A DNA stretch of 64,000 nucleotides, from positions 124,001-188,000 of the forward strand of contig NZ_JACJSA010000001.1 of NCBI RefSeq assembly GCF_014697545.1, in the 5' to 3' direction. The stretch's first letter is position 1; each line of letters opens with the position of its first letter. The notes under the pieces are model-generated. The model made no database searches, was not told where the DNA came from, and saw only the letters and a program-made list of their open reading frames with translations. The DNA comes from Oscillatoria sp. FACHB-1407 (GTDB lineage: Bacteria; Cyanobacteriota; Cyanobacteriia; Elainellales; Elainellaceae). Below are positions 45,672 to 54,176 of this stretch, piece by piece. The translations under genes were made by a program, and so were the position numbers.

Positions 45672-45744
45672 GGGGCTATAGCGCAGTTGGTAGCGCACCT
45701 CAATGGCATTGAGGGGGTCAGCGGTTCGAGTCCGCTTAGCTCCA
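45672..45744 (+). tRNA. tRNA-Ala (anticodon GGC)
   Basis: Folds as a full cloverleaf. Acceptor GGGGCTA / TAGCTCC with discriminator A; D arm GCGC-AGTTGGTA-GCGC; anticodon arm CCTCA-ATGGCAT-TGAGG with GGC at 34-36; T arm AGCGG-TTCGAGT-CCGCT. No CCA is encoded. A truncated tyrosine-recombinase gene starts about 30 bp downstream. Confidence 0.96.
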
Positions 45745-45771
45745 TCGAACATTGTACATTCGCACATTAAA

Positions 45772-46086
45772 TGTTGGGAATGGCAGTTTGTTTTTCCATC
45801 AGATCGTCTATCTTGTGATCCGCGTAGTCATATCACCCGTCGGCATCATTTGCATGAGAGTGGTTTACAACGAGCGATTAAGCAAGCTGTACGGCAGGCA
45901 AAAGTCAGTAAACGGGTGAGCTGCCATACATTTCGCCATAGTTTTGCAACGCACTTGCTTCAAAACGGCTATGACATCCGTACTGTACAAGAGTTGCTGG
46001 GGCATAAGGATGTTAAGACAACGATGATCTACACCCATGTGTTGAACCGGGGTGGACGTGGGGTACGGAGTCCACTGGATGGGTAA
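45772..46086 (+). pseudogene. Truncated integron-integrase-like tyrosine recombinase
   Basis: Only the C-terminal part of the catalytic domain remains, about 105 residues: [37 protein letters not shown], the box [19 protein letters not shown] (His-x-x-Arg), [15 protein letters not shown] and the tyrosine-bearing [12 protein letters not shown]. The WxWQ(F/Y)VFPS and RRHHLHES segments are characteristic of the additional region and following helix in integron integrases (IntI) rather than XerC/D. The N-terminal core-binding domain and box I Arg are missing and no start codon fits; the frame merely continues back into the tRNA. I interpret it as a decayed integrase next to tRNA-Ala. Confidence 0.82.
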
Positions 46087-46155
46087 AGCCTTCCATTCCG
46101 ATCGTGCTGCTTTGCAGATACCGCAATGGTCGCCCCCAACAATTCCCTCAACTAC

Positions 46156-46215
46156 GCTTGTCTACAATGACCCTTTCGATTATTCTATGAAACACTGGAT
46201 TTCCAGTAGACAAGC
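46156..46215. repeat. 10-bp inverted repeat spanning 60 bp after the integrase remnant
   Basis: GCTTGTCTAC (46156-46165) and GTAGACAAGC (46206-46215) are exact inverted copies, with a smaller CTGGATTTCCAG palindrome inside. Possible recombination site or terminator; no core-site motif of attC type is present. Confidence 0.5.
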
Positions 46216-46268
46216 TTAAGGTGAGGATATCGCTGATTAGGAGTGCTGGTAACACTCCTAACCAGCTA

Positions 46269-46300
46269 ACCTAACTCCTGTTCACGGCAGGAGGTTAGGC
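46269..46300. repeat. Hairpin ACCTAAC...GTTAGGC upstream of a small gene
   Basis: ACCTAACTCCTG pairs with CAGGAGGTTAGGC with one bulged G, loop TTCACGG. The ends fit RYYYAAC and GTTRRRY, the core words of integron attC sites, but the total of 32 bp is well below known attC lengths. It may just be a leader hairpin. Confidence 0.45.
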
Positions 46301-46409
46301 TGTGTTGATTTTAGGATCAATCGCCTTACTGAAGCAAAACAAGTGGTTAGGAAACCACGCCTTAAGCTTTTCTTCGCTACAGTTCATCTCCTTCAGTGAG
46401 GCAAATAGT

Positions 46410-46610
46410 ATGACTACAGAGTTCAACGAACTGCTGCCTGTTCCGCCTGCCGAAAAAGTGCAGATTTGGATTATCGGAACTCGTGAGCAAGTCAAGCACA
46501 CGATCAACGAGTTTTATGTGAAGCAATTGGTGAGCGATCGCGTTCACTTTATGCCGATTGTGCCTGCTCCATTTGCCCAGGGCAAGTTTATGACGGTGTT
46601 AGAGCGATAG
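46410..46610 (+). CDS. Small hypothetical protein (66 residues)
   Basis: Starts at the ATG at 46410, preceded by GAGG; the frame is open further upstream but without a ribosome site. Sequence core VQIWIIGTREQVKHTINEFYVKQ followed by VPAPFAQGKFMTVLER. It looks like a compact alpha/beta fold with no catalytic motif. It sits between the integrase remnant and the 21-bp repeat array and is followed by a perfect hairpin. Function unknown. Confidence 0.7.
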   Translation: MTTEFNELLPVPPAEKVQIWIIGTREQVKHTINEFYVKQLVSDRVHFMPIVPAPFAQGKFMTVLER

Positions 46611-46624
46611 TTCTTTTGTGTGCT

Positions 46625-46659
46625 CAGATCTGCGACTTCTTCGAGAAGTCGCAGATCTG
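46625..46659. terminator. Perfect 16-bp hairpin after the small gene
   Basis: CAGATCTGCGACTTCT and AGAAGTCGCAGATCTG pair perfectly around a TCG loop, 15 bp beyond the stop. There is no T-run, so it is either a hairpin-only terminator or a dispersed palindrome. Confidence 0.6.
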
Positions 46660-46736
46660 GAATGCAGTGGCGATGCGAAGCAGTTCCCCCTTTGGGGTAA
46701 TCGCGACTTGTTGATCGTTGAAGGCAAGTTAGAAAA

Positions 46737-47072
46737 ATTTGACCTGGAGTAACGCTGATTTGAACACGTATAAGCGTTGTTTAAGCAAAAGCTAGAAATA
46801 TATAAGCATTAGCTGCAATCGTTCAAACGAGAGTAACTCTCGTTCAAACAAATATAAGTTTCGTTTAAGCAAAAGCTAGAAAGATATAAGCATTAGCTGC
46901 AATCGTTCAAACGAAAGTAACTCTCATTCAAACAAGTATAAGTTTCGTTTAAGCAAAAGCTAGAAAGATATAAGCATTAGCTGCAATCGTTTGAATCAGA
47001 GTTACTCACGTTCAAACAAGTACAAGTCTTGTTTAAGTTGTGATAACTCTGCCTTAAATGAGCTTATATAAC
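46737..47072. repeat. Array of about sixteen 21-bp direct repeats with an 84-bp higher-order period
   Basis: Units start at 46737 and follow every 21 bp to 47072. Consensus begins GTTCAAACNANAGTAA. Four unit types (GTTTAAGCAAAAGCTAG..., ATATAAGCATTAGCTGC..., GTTCAAACGA..., GTTCAAACAA...) cycle in fixed order, giving an exact 84-bp period (TTAAGC at 46781, 46865, 46949, with TTAAG at 47033). Outer units are more diverged. All frames contain stops, mostly at the same place in each 84-bp period. No nearby gene explains it. Confidence 0.9.
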
Positions 47073-47459
47073 GTCTGCCAGACGGTTGAGATTACTTGAA
47101 AGACTGGATGGTGCAGGTCTTGTCCTGATTCTGTGGAGGTTGTTGAGGTTGCTTTGCTTCTTCCAAAACCTGGGTTTGGAACAAAATCACAATTCTAGTT
47201 AACCGGACTTCATTCTATTAGCCAACCTGGGGTTACTCCTGAGGCAGAGATGCGTTAACGAATCACTGGTTACGCTACATATCATGCATTACGTCTACGA
47301 TCGCACCCTATCCAACCGCTTCCTTTTCTAATTTTTGGTGGATGACGGTAACGCTAACCGCATCTACAATCAACACTTTTGTCTCCGCGATCGCCCCAAT
47401 TTACCATCAATCTCATCTAACCCAGTTAACCAATATCGTTCATTAGAAGTGTAAATCCT

Positions 47460-48356
47460 ATGAGACCTGTAATCATCGTTCACGGTGGTGCAAAAACAAT
47501 TTCAGAAGATAAAGAATCAGCCAACTATAGTGGCTGCCGAGCCGCTGCCGAAGCGGGTTGGGAGATTCTCCGTCAGGGTGGCAGTGCCATCGAAGCGGTC
47601 GAAGCTGCCGTTCGTGTACTGGAGTCTGATCAGACCTTTAACGCCGGATTCGGCTCCACCATGAATAGTGAAGGAGAAGTCGAAGTCGATGCCGCCATGA
47701 TGGAGGGTGAAACCCTGGCTTGGGGAGCCGTTGGTGCTATCCAGGGGGTGCGTAATCCCATCTCGGTTGCCCGTCGCATCATGGAAGACAAACCCCGGTT
47801 TCTGGTGGCTCGCAGTGGCGAGCGGTTTGCCCGGGAACATGGGTTAGACATCTGCCCTAAAGCAGATCTGGTCAGCGAAGAGCAATATCAAGAATGGGAA
47901 CAGGAAGCTGAGGTTTTAGACCGTTCTAACACCGTGGGTTGCGTCGCTCTGGATACCAACGGCAATCTGGTTGCTGGCACCTCCACAGGTGGCGTAACCG
48001 GACAACCTCAAGGTCGTGTCGGTGATACCGCACTGGTAGGTTGCGGGTTATATGCCGATAACCGTTTCGGCGCGTGTTCAACCACCGGCGATGGGGAATC
48101 CGTCATTCCAGTCGTGTTAGCCAAAACGGCGATCGATGCCCTCGCGGATGGAAAGCACCCCGAAGAAGCTGCCAAACATGCGATCGCCACGTTACAAGAT
48201 CGGGTGGAAGGAGAAGCGGGTTGCATTCTCATCGACCGCGAAGGGCGCATTGGCTGGGCTTACAACTCACAAGAAATGGCAATAGCCTACATGACCGAAG
48301 ACATGACTGAACCTGCTACATTCATCCGCAAAGACCAACCGTTAGCGATCGCTTAA
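47460..48356 (+). CDS. Isoaspartyl peptidase / type 2 L-asparaginase
   Basis: 298 residues of the Ntn-hydrolase asparaginase family. The precursor begins MRPVIIVHGGAKTI and should cleave itself before Thr158 (TVGCVALDTNGNL), creating alpha and beta subunits. GTSTGGVTGQPQGRVGDTALVGCG and CSTTGDGE complete the active site. It hydrolyses beta-aspartyl dipeptides, including beta-Asp-Arg from cyanophycin breakdown, and asparagine. The stop lies 10 bp before the ATP-grasp gene, so the two are cotranscribed. The enzyme class is firm; the physiological substrate is inference. Confidence 0.93.
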   Translation: MRPVIIVHGGAKTISEDKESANYSGCRAAAEAGWEILRQGGSAIEAVEAAVRVLESDQTFNAGFGSTMNSEGEVEVDAAMMEGETLAWGAVGAIQGVRNPISVARRIMEDKPRFLVARSGERFAREHGLDICPKADLVSEEQYQEWEQEAEVLDRSNTVGCVALDTNGNLVAGTSTGGVTGQPQGRVGDTALVGCGLYADNRFGACSTTGDGESVIPVVLAKTAIDALADGKHPEEAAKHAIATLQDRVEGEAGCILIDREGRIGWAYNSQEMAIAYMTEDMTEPATFIRKDQPLAIA

Positions 48357-48366
48357 ATATCGTGTT

Positions 48367-49638
48367 ATGACCCCCCAGACCCCTTTTCCATTCTTCCAGG
48401 GAAACTCGCTTTCAGATCTATTTGCTCAAGATGTGGGCGACGCACCCTATGCGCTGCTCCTTAACTATCCGGCAACTGCCGCTTGGGCAGCCTTTCCCAA
48501 CACACAGAAATATTTTCTGCAAGACGGCAGTAGCGAAGCGACCAAGACATCCTTCGACAAGATTTGTCAGAAGGAACCCTGGAAGAATCTGGCGGTGTTG
48601 GGGGATCAGCTACCGGGTGTAGTCATCAGGCAACCCAACACCTTACTGATCGATTACTGGCGAGAGCATTTTGGCTTCCGGTACGACCAGCTAGAAATGA
48701 TGGACTGTTCCACCTATCTAGACGACCTGAGCCAGGACACACCCATCAAGCAGGTGATTACCCTCTTTCCCTTCGATCGATTGCAACCCGAAAAACACGC
48801 CGTTCATCCCGATACCCATTATCGATTGCTGAGTAAAGCAACTCTATCTGAGTTAGGAGTTCCCTGCCCTAACTATCAGACCTATCGGCTTGATCAAGTC
48901 AGTCTGGATCAGATCCCACTTCCCTCTGAATTTCCTTACCTGATCAAAACATCCCACGGTTTATCGGGTGAGGGAACCTATATTATTCGGAGTCACAGCG
49001 ACCTCAATTATTGTCTGGAGGAACTCAAAAAGTACCTCGACATTCACTTATTAGAAACCATTATCGTCTCAGAGTTTGTTAAACACGAAGTCAATAACTA
49101 CTGCGTGCAGTTCTACGTCAACAAAACAGGAGATATTTCTCTGATTGGTGTAACACAACAACTCGTGAGTGACGAAGGCAACTATTTAGGGGGGGTGGTT
49201 GACTATACAGATGACTTACATCAGTTCTATGACATCATCGCTACTGCCGGAAACTACGCTCACAAACAGGGCTACTTTGGTGTCATCGGAGTTGATATTT
49301 TAGAAGATGAAGACGGTCATTTTTATGCGATCGACGCGAACTTCCGCATCAACGGTTCCACTCCGCTGTGTCTACAACGACACAACCTGCTGAAGTTAAA
49401 CAAGGCGATCGCCAAATACTCCAGCGACTACAAAATGGAAGGTACACTCGACTCCATTTTGACCACTCTAAAACCCCATCTAGAGCGCAAAGACTTCTTG
49501 ATTCTCTCTGCCTTAGAGAAAGTAAAGTACGGCAAAATTTACACCGAGATTTACGGCATTGTGGCAGGAGAAACCTTGCAGGATATGCAACAGATTGAGC
49601 AACGTTTGCACAACCAGGGATTGCAATTGGCAGGTTAA
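48367..49638 (+). CDS. ATP-grasp family ligase
   Basis: 423 residues. An N-terminal alpha/beta part (about 1-150) is followed by an ATP-grasp fold. SKATLSELGVPCPNYQTY starts the lid; FPYLIKTSHGLSGEGTYII is the ATP-binding loop; GYFGVIGVDILEDEDGHFYAIDANFRINGST holds the metal ligands (core VDILEDEDG and DANFRINGST). Such enzymes form amide or peptide bonds through acyl phosphate. It does not match a pathway enzyme that I recognise. It lies between an isoaspartyl peptidase gene and a pentapeptide-repeat gene with 10-bp and 2-bp gaps, so a peptide-like product linked to aspartyl chemistry is plausible but unproven. Confidence 0.8.
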   Translation: MTPQTPFPFFQGNSLSDLFAQDVGDAPYALLLNYPATAAWAAFPNTQKYFLQDGSSEATKTSFDKICQKEPWKNLAVLGDQLPGVVIRQPNTLLIDYWREHFGFRYDQLEMMDCSTYLDDLSQDTPIKQVITLFPFDRLQPEKHAVHPDTHYRLLSKATLSELGVPCPNYQTYRLDQVSLDQIPLPSEFPYLIKTSHGLSGEGTYIIRSHSDLNYCLEELKKYLDIHLLETIIVSEFVKHEVNNYCVQFYVNKTGDISLIGVTQQLVSDEGNYLGGVVDYTDDLHQFYDIIATAGNYAHKQGYFGVIGVDILEDEDGHFYAIDANFRINGSTPLCLQRHNLLKLNKAIAKYSSDYKMEGTLDSILTTLKPHLERKDFLILSALEKVKYGKIYTEIYGIVAGETLQDMQQIEQRLHNQGLQLAG

Positions 49639-49640
49639 CT

Positions 49641-50048
49641 ATGAACCAGAGAGAATTCTTAGAGCGATATTGGGCAGGCGAACGCAACTTTAGTGGCTTA
49701 GATTTAACTAGAGTCAAATTGGGTTACGCCAATTTGCCGCACGTCAACTTATCTCAAACCAACTTAAGCCACGCTGGGTTAAATGGAGCCAATCTCAGCA
49801 AAGCCAATTTGAGTCAGGCTGATTTGCAGGGAGCCGATTTGAGCCGAGCCGATCTGCGGGGTGCTGACTTGACCGAAAGTAATCTCAGATGTGCCCTTCT
49901 GCTCAAAGCCAACTTAACCGGTGCAAAGCTGGATGGAGCCGATTTGAAATGGGCGACGTTAACCGATGCCATCCCCTATGACATTGATTTGAGTCATGCT
50001 CACCTCGGCGGAACCACGCTTCCAGGGGGATATCCCTCTGATCGGTAG
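49641..50048 (+). CDS. Pentapeptide-repeat protein
   Basis: 135 residues. A short leader (MNQREFLERYWAGERNFSGL) precedes about 16 tandem A(D/N)LXX units (NLSHAGLNGANLSKANLSQA), which fold as a right-handed quadrilateral beta-helix. It starts 2 bp after the ATP-grasp stop and is therefore probably cotranslated with it. No signal peptide. Function unknown; such proteins act as protein-binding or DNA-mimic scaffolds. Confidence 0.88.
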   Translation: MNQREFLERYWAGERNFSGLDLTRVKLGYANLPHVNLSQTNLSHAGLNGANLSKANLSQADLQGADLSRADLRGADLTESNLRCALLLKANLTGAKLDGADLKWATLTDAIPYDIDLSHAHLGGTTLPGGYPSDR

Positions 50049-50127
50049 TCGTTTTCACCACAATTACAGCTATTGGGGTAGGCGCAATCCTGGTGTGGTT
50101 GGCATCATCAGTTGTTTAGAGCCTGTG

Positions 50128-50247
50128 CTTAGTACAACTCGTCGTAAATAAGGGTGGGAATTCGGGGTGCAGGGGTGGACCCCTGGCTGGGGGCAAAGCC
50201 CCCCCTGGTTTTATTTCCAAACCCTATCCATGAATAGCAGTACTTAG
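50128..50247. repeat. Dispersed palindromic element, family B (second copy)
   Basis: Matches 2329-2447 end to end in the same orientation, differing at scattered bases (TTCGGGG versus TCTGGGG; CAAAGCCCCCCC versus CGCAGCCCCC). It ends just upstream of the hemerythrin gene. Confidence 0.8.
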
Positions 50248-50277
50248 AACTTGTTAATCACTAGGGAACACTGATCC

Positions 50278-51780
50278 ATGACTGTAACGTTGGATGACAC
50301 AAAACGCATGGCGATCGCCACGCAACTGGCAGAGATGAAAGCCTTGCAACAGATGCTTATTACCAATGAGCAACGGTTAATGGATGCGATTTCGGATAAC
50401 GACATTCATCAACGGCTACAAACCATGCTGGAGCAGGATCAAAAGAACCTGGGCGTGTTAGAAACCGTGATGATTCAACATGGTGTCCCAAGTGAACCCA
50501 AAGAAACAACTGAGCACCACTTAGAGAAGATTCAGAGTTTGATGGAAGGATCTGAATTGACGTTGGCTGAGAAAGTCCTACAGCATGAATTGCTCAAGCA
50601 TCAACAAACCATGGCAGGACTAGTGATTCACAAAGCGGCCCAAAGCGTGGGAGCCGATGTTGAAGCCGCGATCGCCCCCCTACACACAGTTAATTTTGAA
50701 AATCGAGCCCATCAAGAGCAACTGAAAGGCATTGTCGAGATTTTGGGTGTGGGTGAACTAACGGGACAGGAACCCGATCAGGGCGTGTGGGCACGAGTGG
50801 AAGATGCTGTGGCTGCGCTGACGGGTGTGGTTGGCAGTGTCGTGACCCGCACCGACGACGAAATGAGCATCCGCGATCTGCTGCTGATGGATCACACCAA
50901 AGCAGATATTTTATTTGCAGAGATTTTGGGCAGTGAAGACCCACACAAAATTCAGGAATACTTCGCTCAACTCTATCAAGATGTCAAAGTTCATGGTTTA
51001 GCCGAAGAAGAAATTCTCTATCCAGCGTTGAGTCCCTACTACAACCAGATGCAGGAAATTGTCGATCAAACGGATCTGGTACTGGAGATGCTCGATGCCA
51101 TGAAGCCACTGAATCCGGCTGATCCAGACTTCAAAACGCAAGTTGAACACCTGCGGCGAGCCGTTCGCCATCATGTCGATCAAGAAGAACAGGATATCTT
51201 TCCTAAACTGAGAGAGCACCTGAGCCGCGACCAGCAAAAGCGCATGGCAAGCGAATTCAAAGCCGCTAAAAACAGATTGCAATTAAAGCTACAGGAACAG
51301 CAGCAGGAAGACCCTTCACAGCCCGTTTCCCCAACTCAAACCAGCCAGAGTAGTCATCGCCAGAGAACACAGCCCTGGTTCATGTTTATGAACTACTCCC
51401 TTCCCTGGAAGACCGTCTTTCAGACTAAAGCCGTGATCAACTGGGTTGAAGCCGTAATCTTGCTACTGGGCGATCGCTGGGTACGCGACGTTCTCCACAC
51501 CGAACCCCTCGTCAACGTCGAGTACTCCCAACTCTTCTACGTCATCGTCTTTATTATCGGCATTGGCTACTGGTGGGTTAGCCAAGACCTCTCTCAAAAT
51601 CATGGCATTGTCAAACTGGGCATTTATGCTCAGTTCAGCGTCTTTACATTACTCGCTTACCATACCCTGATCGGTCATCTGCACCCGTTTTACTTGTTAT
51701 CTGGCATTCTTGACCTGATCTTTGCGATTCTCTTCAGTTTATTTTTGTATTTTCATTACAAGAGTCACGAAAGCACTTAA
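50278..51780 (+). CDS. Hemerythrin-domain protein with C-terminal membrane region
   Basis: 500 residues. An N-terminal helical domain (about 1-185) without metal motif, a hemerythrin HHE domain (about 205-335) with MDHTKADILF, VHGLAEEEILYPAL and RHHVDQEEQDIFPKL supplying the His/Glu ligands of a di-iron centre, a Gln-rich linker, and three or four membrane helices (about 415-495). The HHE domain can bind O2 or NO; the membrane part suggests a sensor or O2/NO buffer at a membrane. No partner gene is adjacent. The N-terminal domain may be a degenerate HHE or ferritin-like bundle. Confidence 0.85.
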   Translation: MTVTLDDTKRMAIATQLAEMKALQQMLITNEQRLMDAISDNDIHQRLQTMLEQDQKNLGVLETVMIQHGVPSEPKETTEHHLEKIQSLMEGSELTLAEKVLQHELLKHQQTMAGLVIHKAAQSVGADVEAAIAPLHTVNFENRAHQEQLKGIVEILGVGELTGQEPDQGVWARVEDAVAALTGVVGSVVTRTDDEMSIRDLLLMDHTKADILFAEILGSEDPHKIQEYFAQLYQDVKVHGLAEEEILYPALSPYYNQMQEIVDQTDLVLEMLDAMKPLNPADPDFKTQVEHLRRAVRHHVDQEEQDIFPKLREHLSRDQQKRMASEFKAAKNRLQLKLQEQQQEDPSQPVSPTQTSQSSHRQRTQPWFMFMNYSLPWKTVFQTKAVINWVEAVILLLGDRWVRDVLHTEPLVNVEYSQLFYVIVFIIGIGYWWVSQDLSQNHGIVKLGIYAQFSVFTLLAYHTLIGHLHPFYLLSGILDLIFAILFSLFLYFHYKSHEST

Positions 51781-52193
51781 ACTAAACAAGTAATGTTTTT
51801 AAGGGAGTTGGGATTAAGTCCAAACTACGTAAAAACAGCACTCCATGCAACGATCTGTCAGAGAAGTTCAATCGTCGTCAGGAGACTTCTACCATGAGTC
51901 GCTTTTGAGCAACCTGCTAGCTTATATAAAAAGCCTTTTTTCTCTAAACGGAGTTCCTAATTACACTCTCTAAGGGTTAATTCCTCTAACGTTTAGAGTT
52001 AAGGTCATTGGTTACGAATTGCAGGCTACAGCCTGTTCCCGTCTGGCTTCTGTCCTCTGCCTTCTGCCTGTGCGATCGCCCCCAAGGACAGCAATTAATT
52101 GTGGGCTATTGCATTAAATAACTGCAAGAATGGAGTTACATAGGGATGCGTGAGAGGGCATTCTAAAGAGATGCAATTTGGCTTGAGTTCCCA
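51781..52193. other. Intergenic region, no gene seen
   Basis: Contains an inverted pair CTCTAAACG (about 51941-51949) and CGTTTAGAG (about 51988-51997), but no coding frame or repeat family found elsewhere in the window. It presumably carries the promoter of the GH2 gene. Confidence 0.4.
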
Positions 52194-54176
52194 ATGAAAT
52201 CCTTCGGTAAAAGCTTCACCATACAATCACCCTGCGATTTGTTAGATTCAAGCAAATTGCAGGCCGATCTAGCATACCCCCGCCCTCAGTTACGACGCAA
52301 TGAGTGGACTTCCCTAAACGGTGCGTGGAAATTCACTTATGACGACGAAGGGGAGTATGCCCGTCCCAGTGACATTACAAACTGGGATAAGTGTATCCAG
52401 GTTCCTTATGCACCCGAATCTATCCGAAGTGGGATTCACGATACTGGATTCCACTCTAACTGCTGGTATGAGCGGGATTTTGAATTACTCCCAAGCGATC
52501 ATCGTGTGCTACTCCATTTTGGAGCCGTTGATTACCGGGCGCGAGTTTGGGTCAACGGACACCTGATGATTGACCACGAAGGCGGGCATACCCCCTTCTC
52601 GATCGATATCACCTCAGTTCTTCGGACAGAAGGGCTGCAAACCGTGACCGTCTGGGCAGAAGACGATCCACATGATCTGGCAAAACCCAGAGGCAAACAA
52701 GACTGGCAGCGGCACCCCCATAGCATCTGGTATCCTCGCACCAGTGGCATCTGGCAGACCGTTTGGCTAGAGCAAGTACCTCAAACCTACATCGAGCGCA
52801 TCAAATGGACGCCCCACTTTGAACGCTGGGAAATCGGCTTTGAGGCGTTTGTCGCTGGCAAAGTGCAAAAAGAAATGCAATTAAAGGTGCGGTTGATGGT
52901 AGGCAATCAATTGCTCATCAACGACACCTACGAGGTGCTGAATGGCGAAATTCATCGCCGCATTGCCCTGTCTGATCCGGGAATTGACGACTACCGCAAC
53001 GAGTTGTTGTGGAGTCCTGAAAAACCAACCCTGATTGATGCTCGGATTCAACTGTGGTGTCACGGGCAGTTGGTAGATGAGGTGAGATCGTACACGGCCA
53101 TGCGGACGGTCAGCATCCAGCGCGATCGCTTCATGCTCAACGGTCAACCCTACTATCTGCGGTTGGTGCTCGACCAGGGCTACTGGGAAGACACGCTGAT
53201 GACGGCTCCCTCTGATGATGCGCTGCGTCGCGACGTAGAGCTAACCAAACAGATGGGCTTTAACGGCGTGCGGAAGCACCAGAAAATTGAAGATCCTCGC
53301 TTCTTGTATTGGGCAGATGTATTGGGGCTGATGGTCTGGGAAGAAATGCCCAGTGCCTACCGCTTTACACCCAAGTCAGTTGAGCGGCTGACCAAAGAGT
53401 GGACAGAGGTGATCGAACGGGATGCCAGCCATCCTTGTGTCGTCGTTTGGGTTCCCTTTAACGAATCCTGGGGTGTGCCCGACCTGACCGCCACTCCGGC
53501 TCACCGTCACTGGGTACAGGCACTTTATCACCTGACCAAAACCCTCGATCCGACTCGTCCTGTGATTGGTAACGATGGCTGGGAAAGCACCACAACCGAC
53601 ATTCTGGCAATTCATGACTACGACACCAAACCCCACAGTTTGGCAAAACGCTATGGTCCTGAAGTCAAGTTGAGCGATTTGTTCGATCGCCAGCGTCCCG
53701 GTGGTCGCGTCTTAACCCTCGATGGCTACACCCATCAAGGTCAGCCCATCATGTTGACTGAGTTTGGTGGCATCGCTTACACCAAGCCAGAAGAAGATGC
53801 GCGGACATGGGGCTATGCTCGCTCACAGAATGCGTTAGAGTTCCAACGGCAATACGCGGCGTTGCTGCATACCGTGAACAAGATCGAAATGTTCAGCGGC
53901 TTCTGTTACACCCAGTTGACCGACACCTTCCAGGAGGCAAACGGGCTACTGTATGCCGATCGCACTCCCAAGTTTCCCCTTGAGGCGATCGCATCTGCCA
54001 CTCTAGGCAGGGGGATTGCAGAGGATGACCAGGCTATGCTTCTAGAATCGGTGAAGGTCGCTTGGTCAGAAATGGAACATGTATTCTCAGACGCTATTAA
54101 AGCCCGATGCGCGCAAGCTTACTCTGTACAGCCGACGCCCTATTGCGGCGGGGATAGTCGCGCCCAGCCCCAGTAA
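52194..54176 (+). CDS. Glycoside hydrolase family 2 enzyme (beta-galactosidase-like)
   Basis: 660 residues. An N-terminal sugar-binding jelly roll (about 25-205: YPRPQLRRNEWTSLNGAWKF, RVWVNGHLMIDHEGGHTPFS), an immunoglobulin-like sandwich (205-310) and a TIM barrel. The barrel has the acid/base Glu424 in PFNESWG and the nucleophile Glu523 in LTEFGG. The family covers beta-galactosidases, glucuronidases and mannosidases. The position upstream of galT and galK favours galactoside release. No signal peptide is visible, so it acts in the cytoplasm. The 3' end overlaps the galT frame by about 98 bp, an unusually long overlap. Confidence 0.88.
   Translation: MKSFGKSFTIQSPCDLLDSSKLQADLAYPRPQLRRNEWTSLNGAWKFTYDDEGEYARPSDITNWDKCIQVPYAPESIRSGIHDTGFHSNCWYERDFELLPSDHRVLLHFGAVDYRARVWVNGHLMIDHEGGHTPFSIDITSVLRTEGLQTVTVWAEDDPHDLAKPRGKQDWQRHPHSIWYPRTSGIWQTVWLEQVPQTYIERIKWTPHFERWEIGFEAFVAGKVQKEMQLKVRLMVGNQLLINDTYEVLNGEIHRRIALSDPGIDDYRNELLWSPEKPTLIDARIQLWCHGQLVDEVRSYTAMRTVSIQRDRFMLNGQPYYLRLVLDQGYWEDTLMTAPSDDALRRDVELTKQMGFNGVRKHQKIEDPRFLYWADVLGLMVWEEMPSAYRFTPKSVERLTKEWTEVIERDASHPCVVVWVPFNESWGVPDLTATPAHRHWVQALYHLTKTLDPTRPVIGNDGWESTTTDILAIHDYDTKPHSLAKRYGPEVKLSDLFDRQRPGGRVLTLDGYTHQGQPIMLTEFGGIAYTKPEEDARTWGYARSQNALEFQRQYAALLHTVNKIEMFSGFCYTQLTDTFQEANGLLYADRTPKFPLEAIASATLGRGIAEDDQAMLLESVKVAWSEMEHVFSDAIKARCAQAYSVQPTPYCGGDSRAQPQ

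Noticed and set aside
46269-46300. True attC site
   Set aside because: Core words fit, but 32 bp is too short and there is no second core pair; kept only as a low-confidence hairpin.
46737-47072. CRISPR array
   Set aside because: Repeats are contiguous 21-bp units with no unique spacers, and there are no cas genes.
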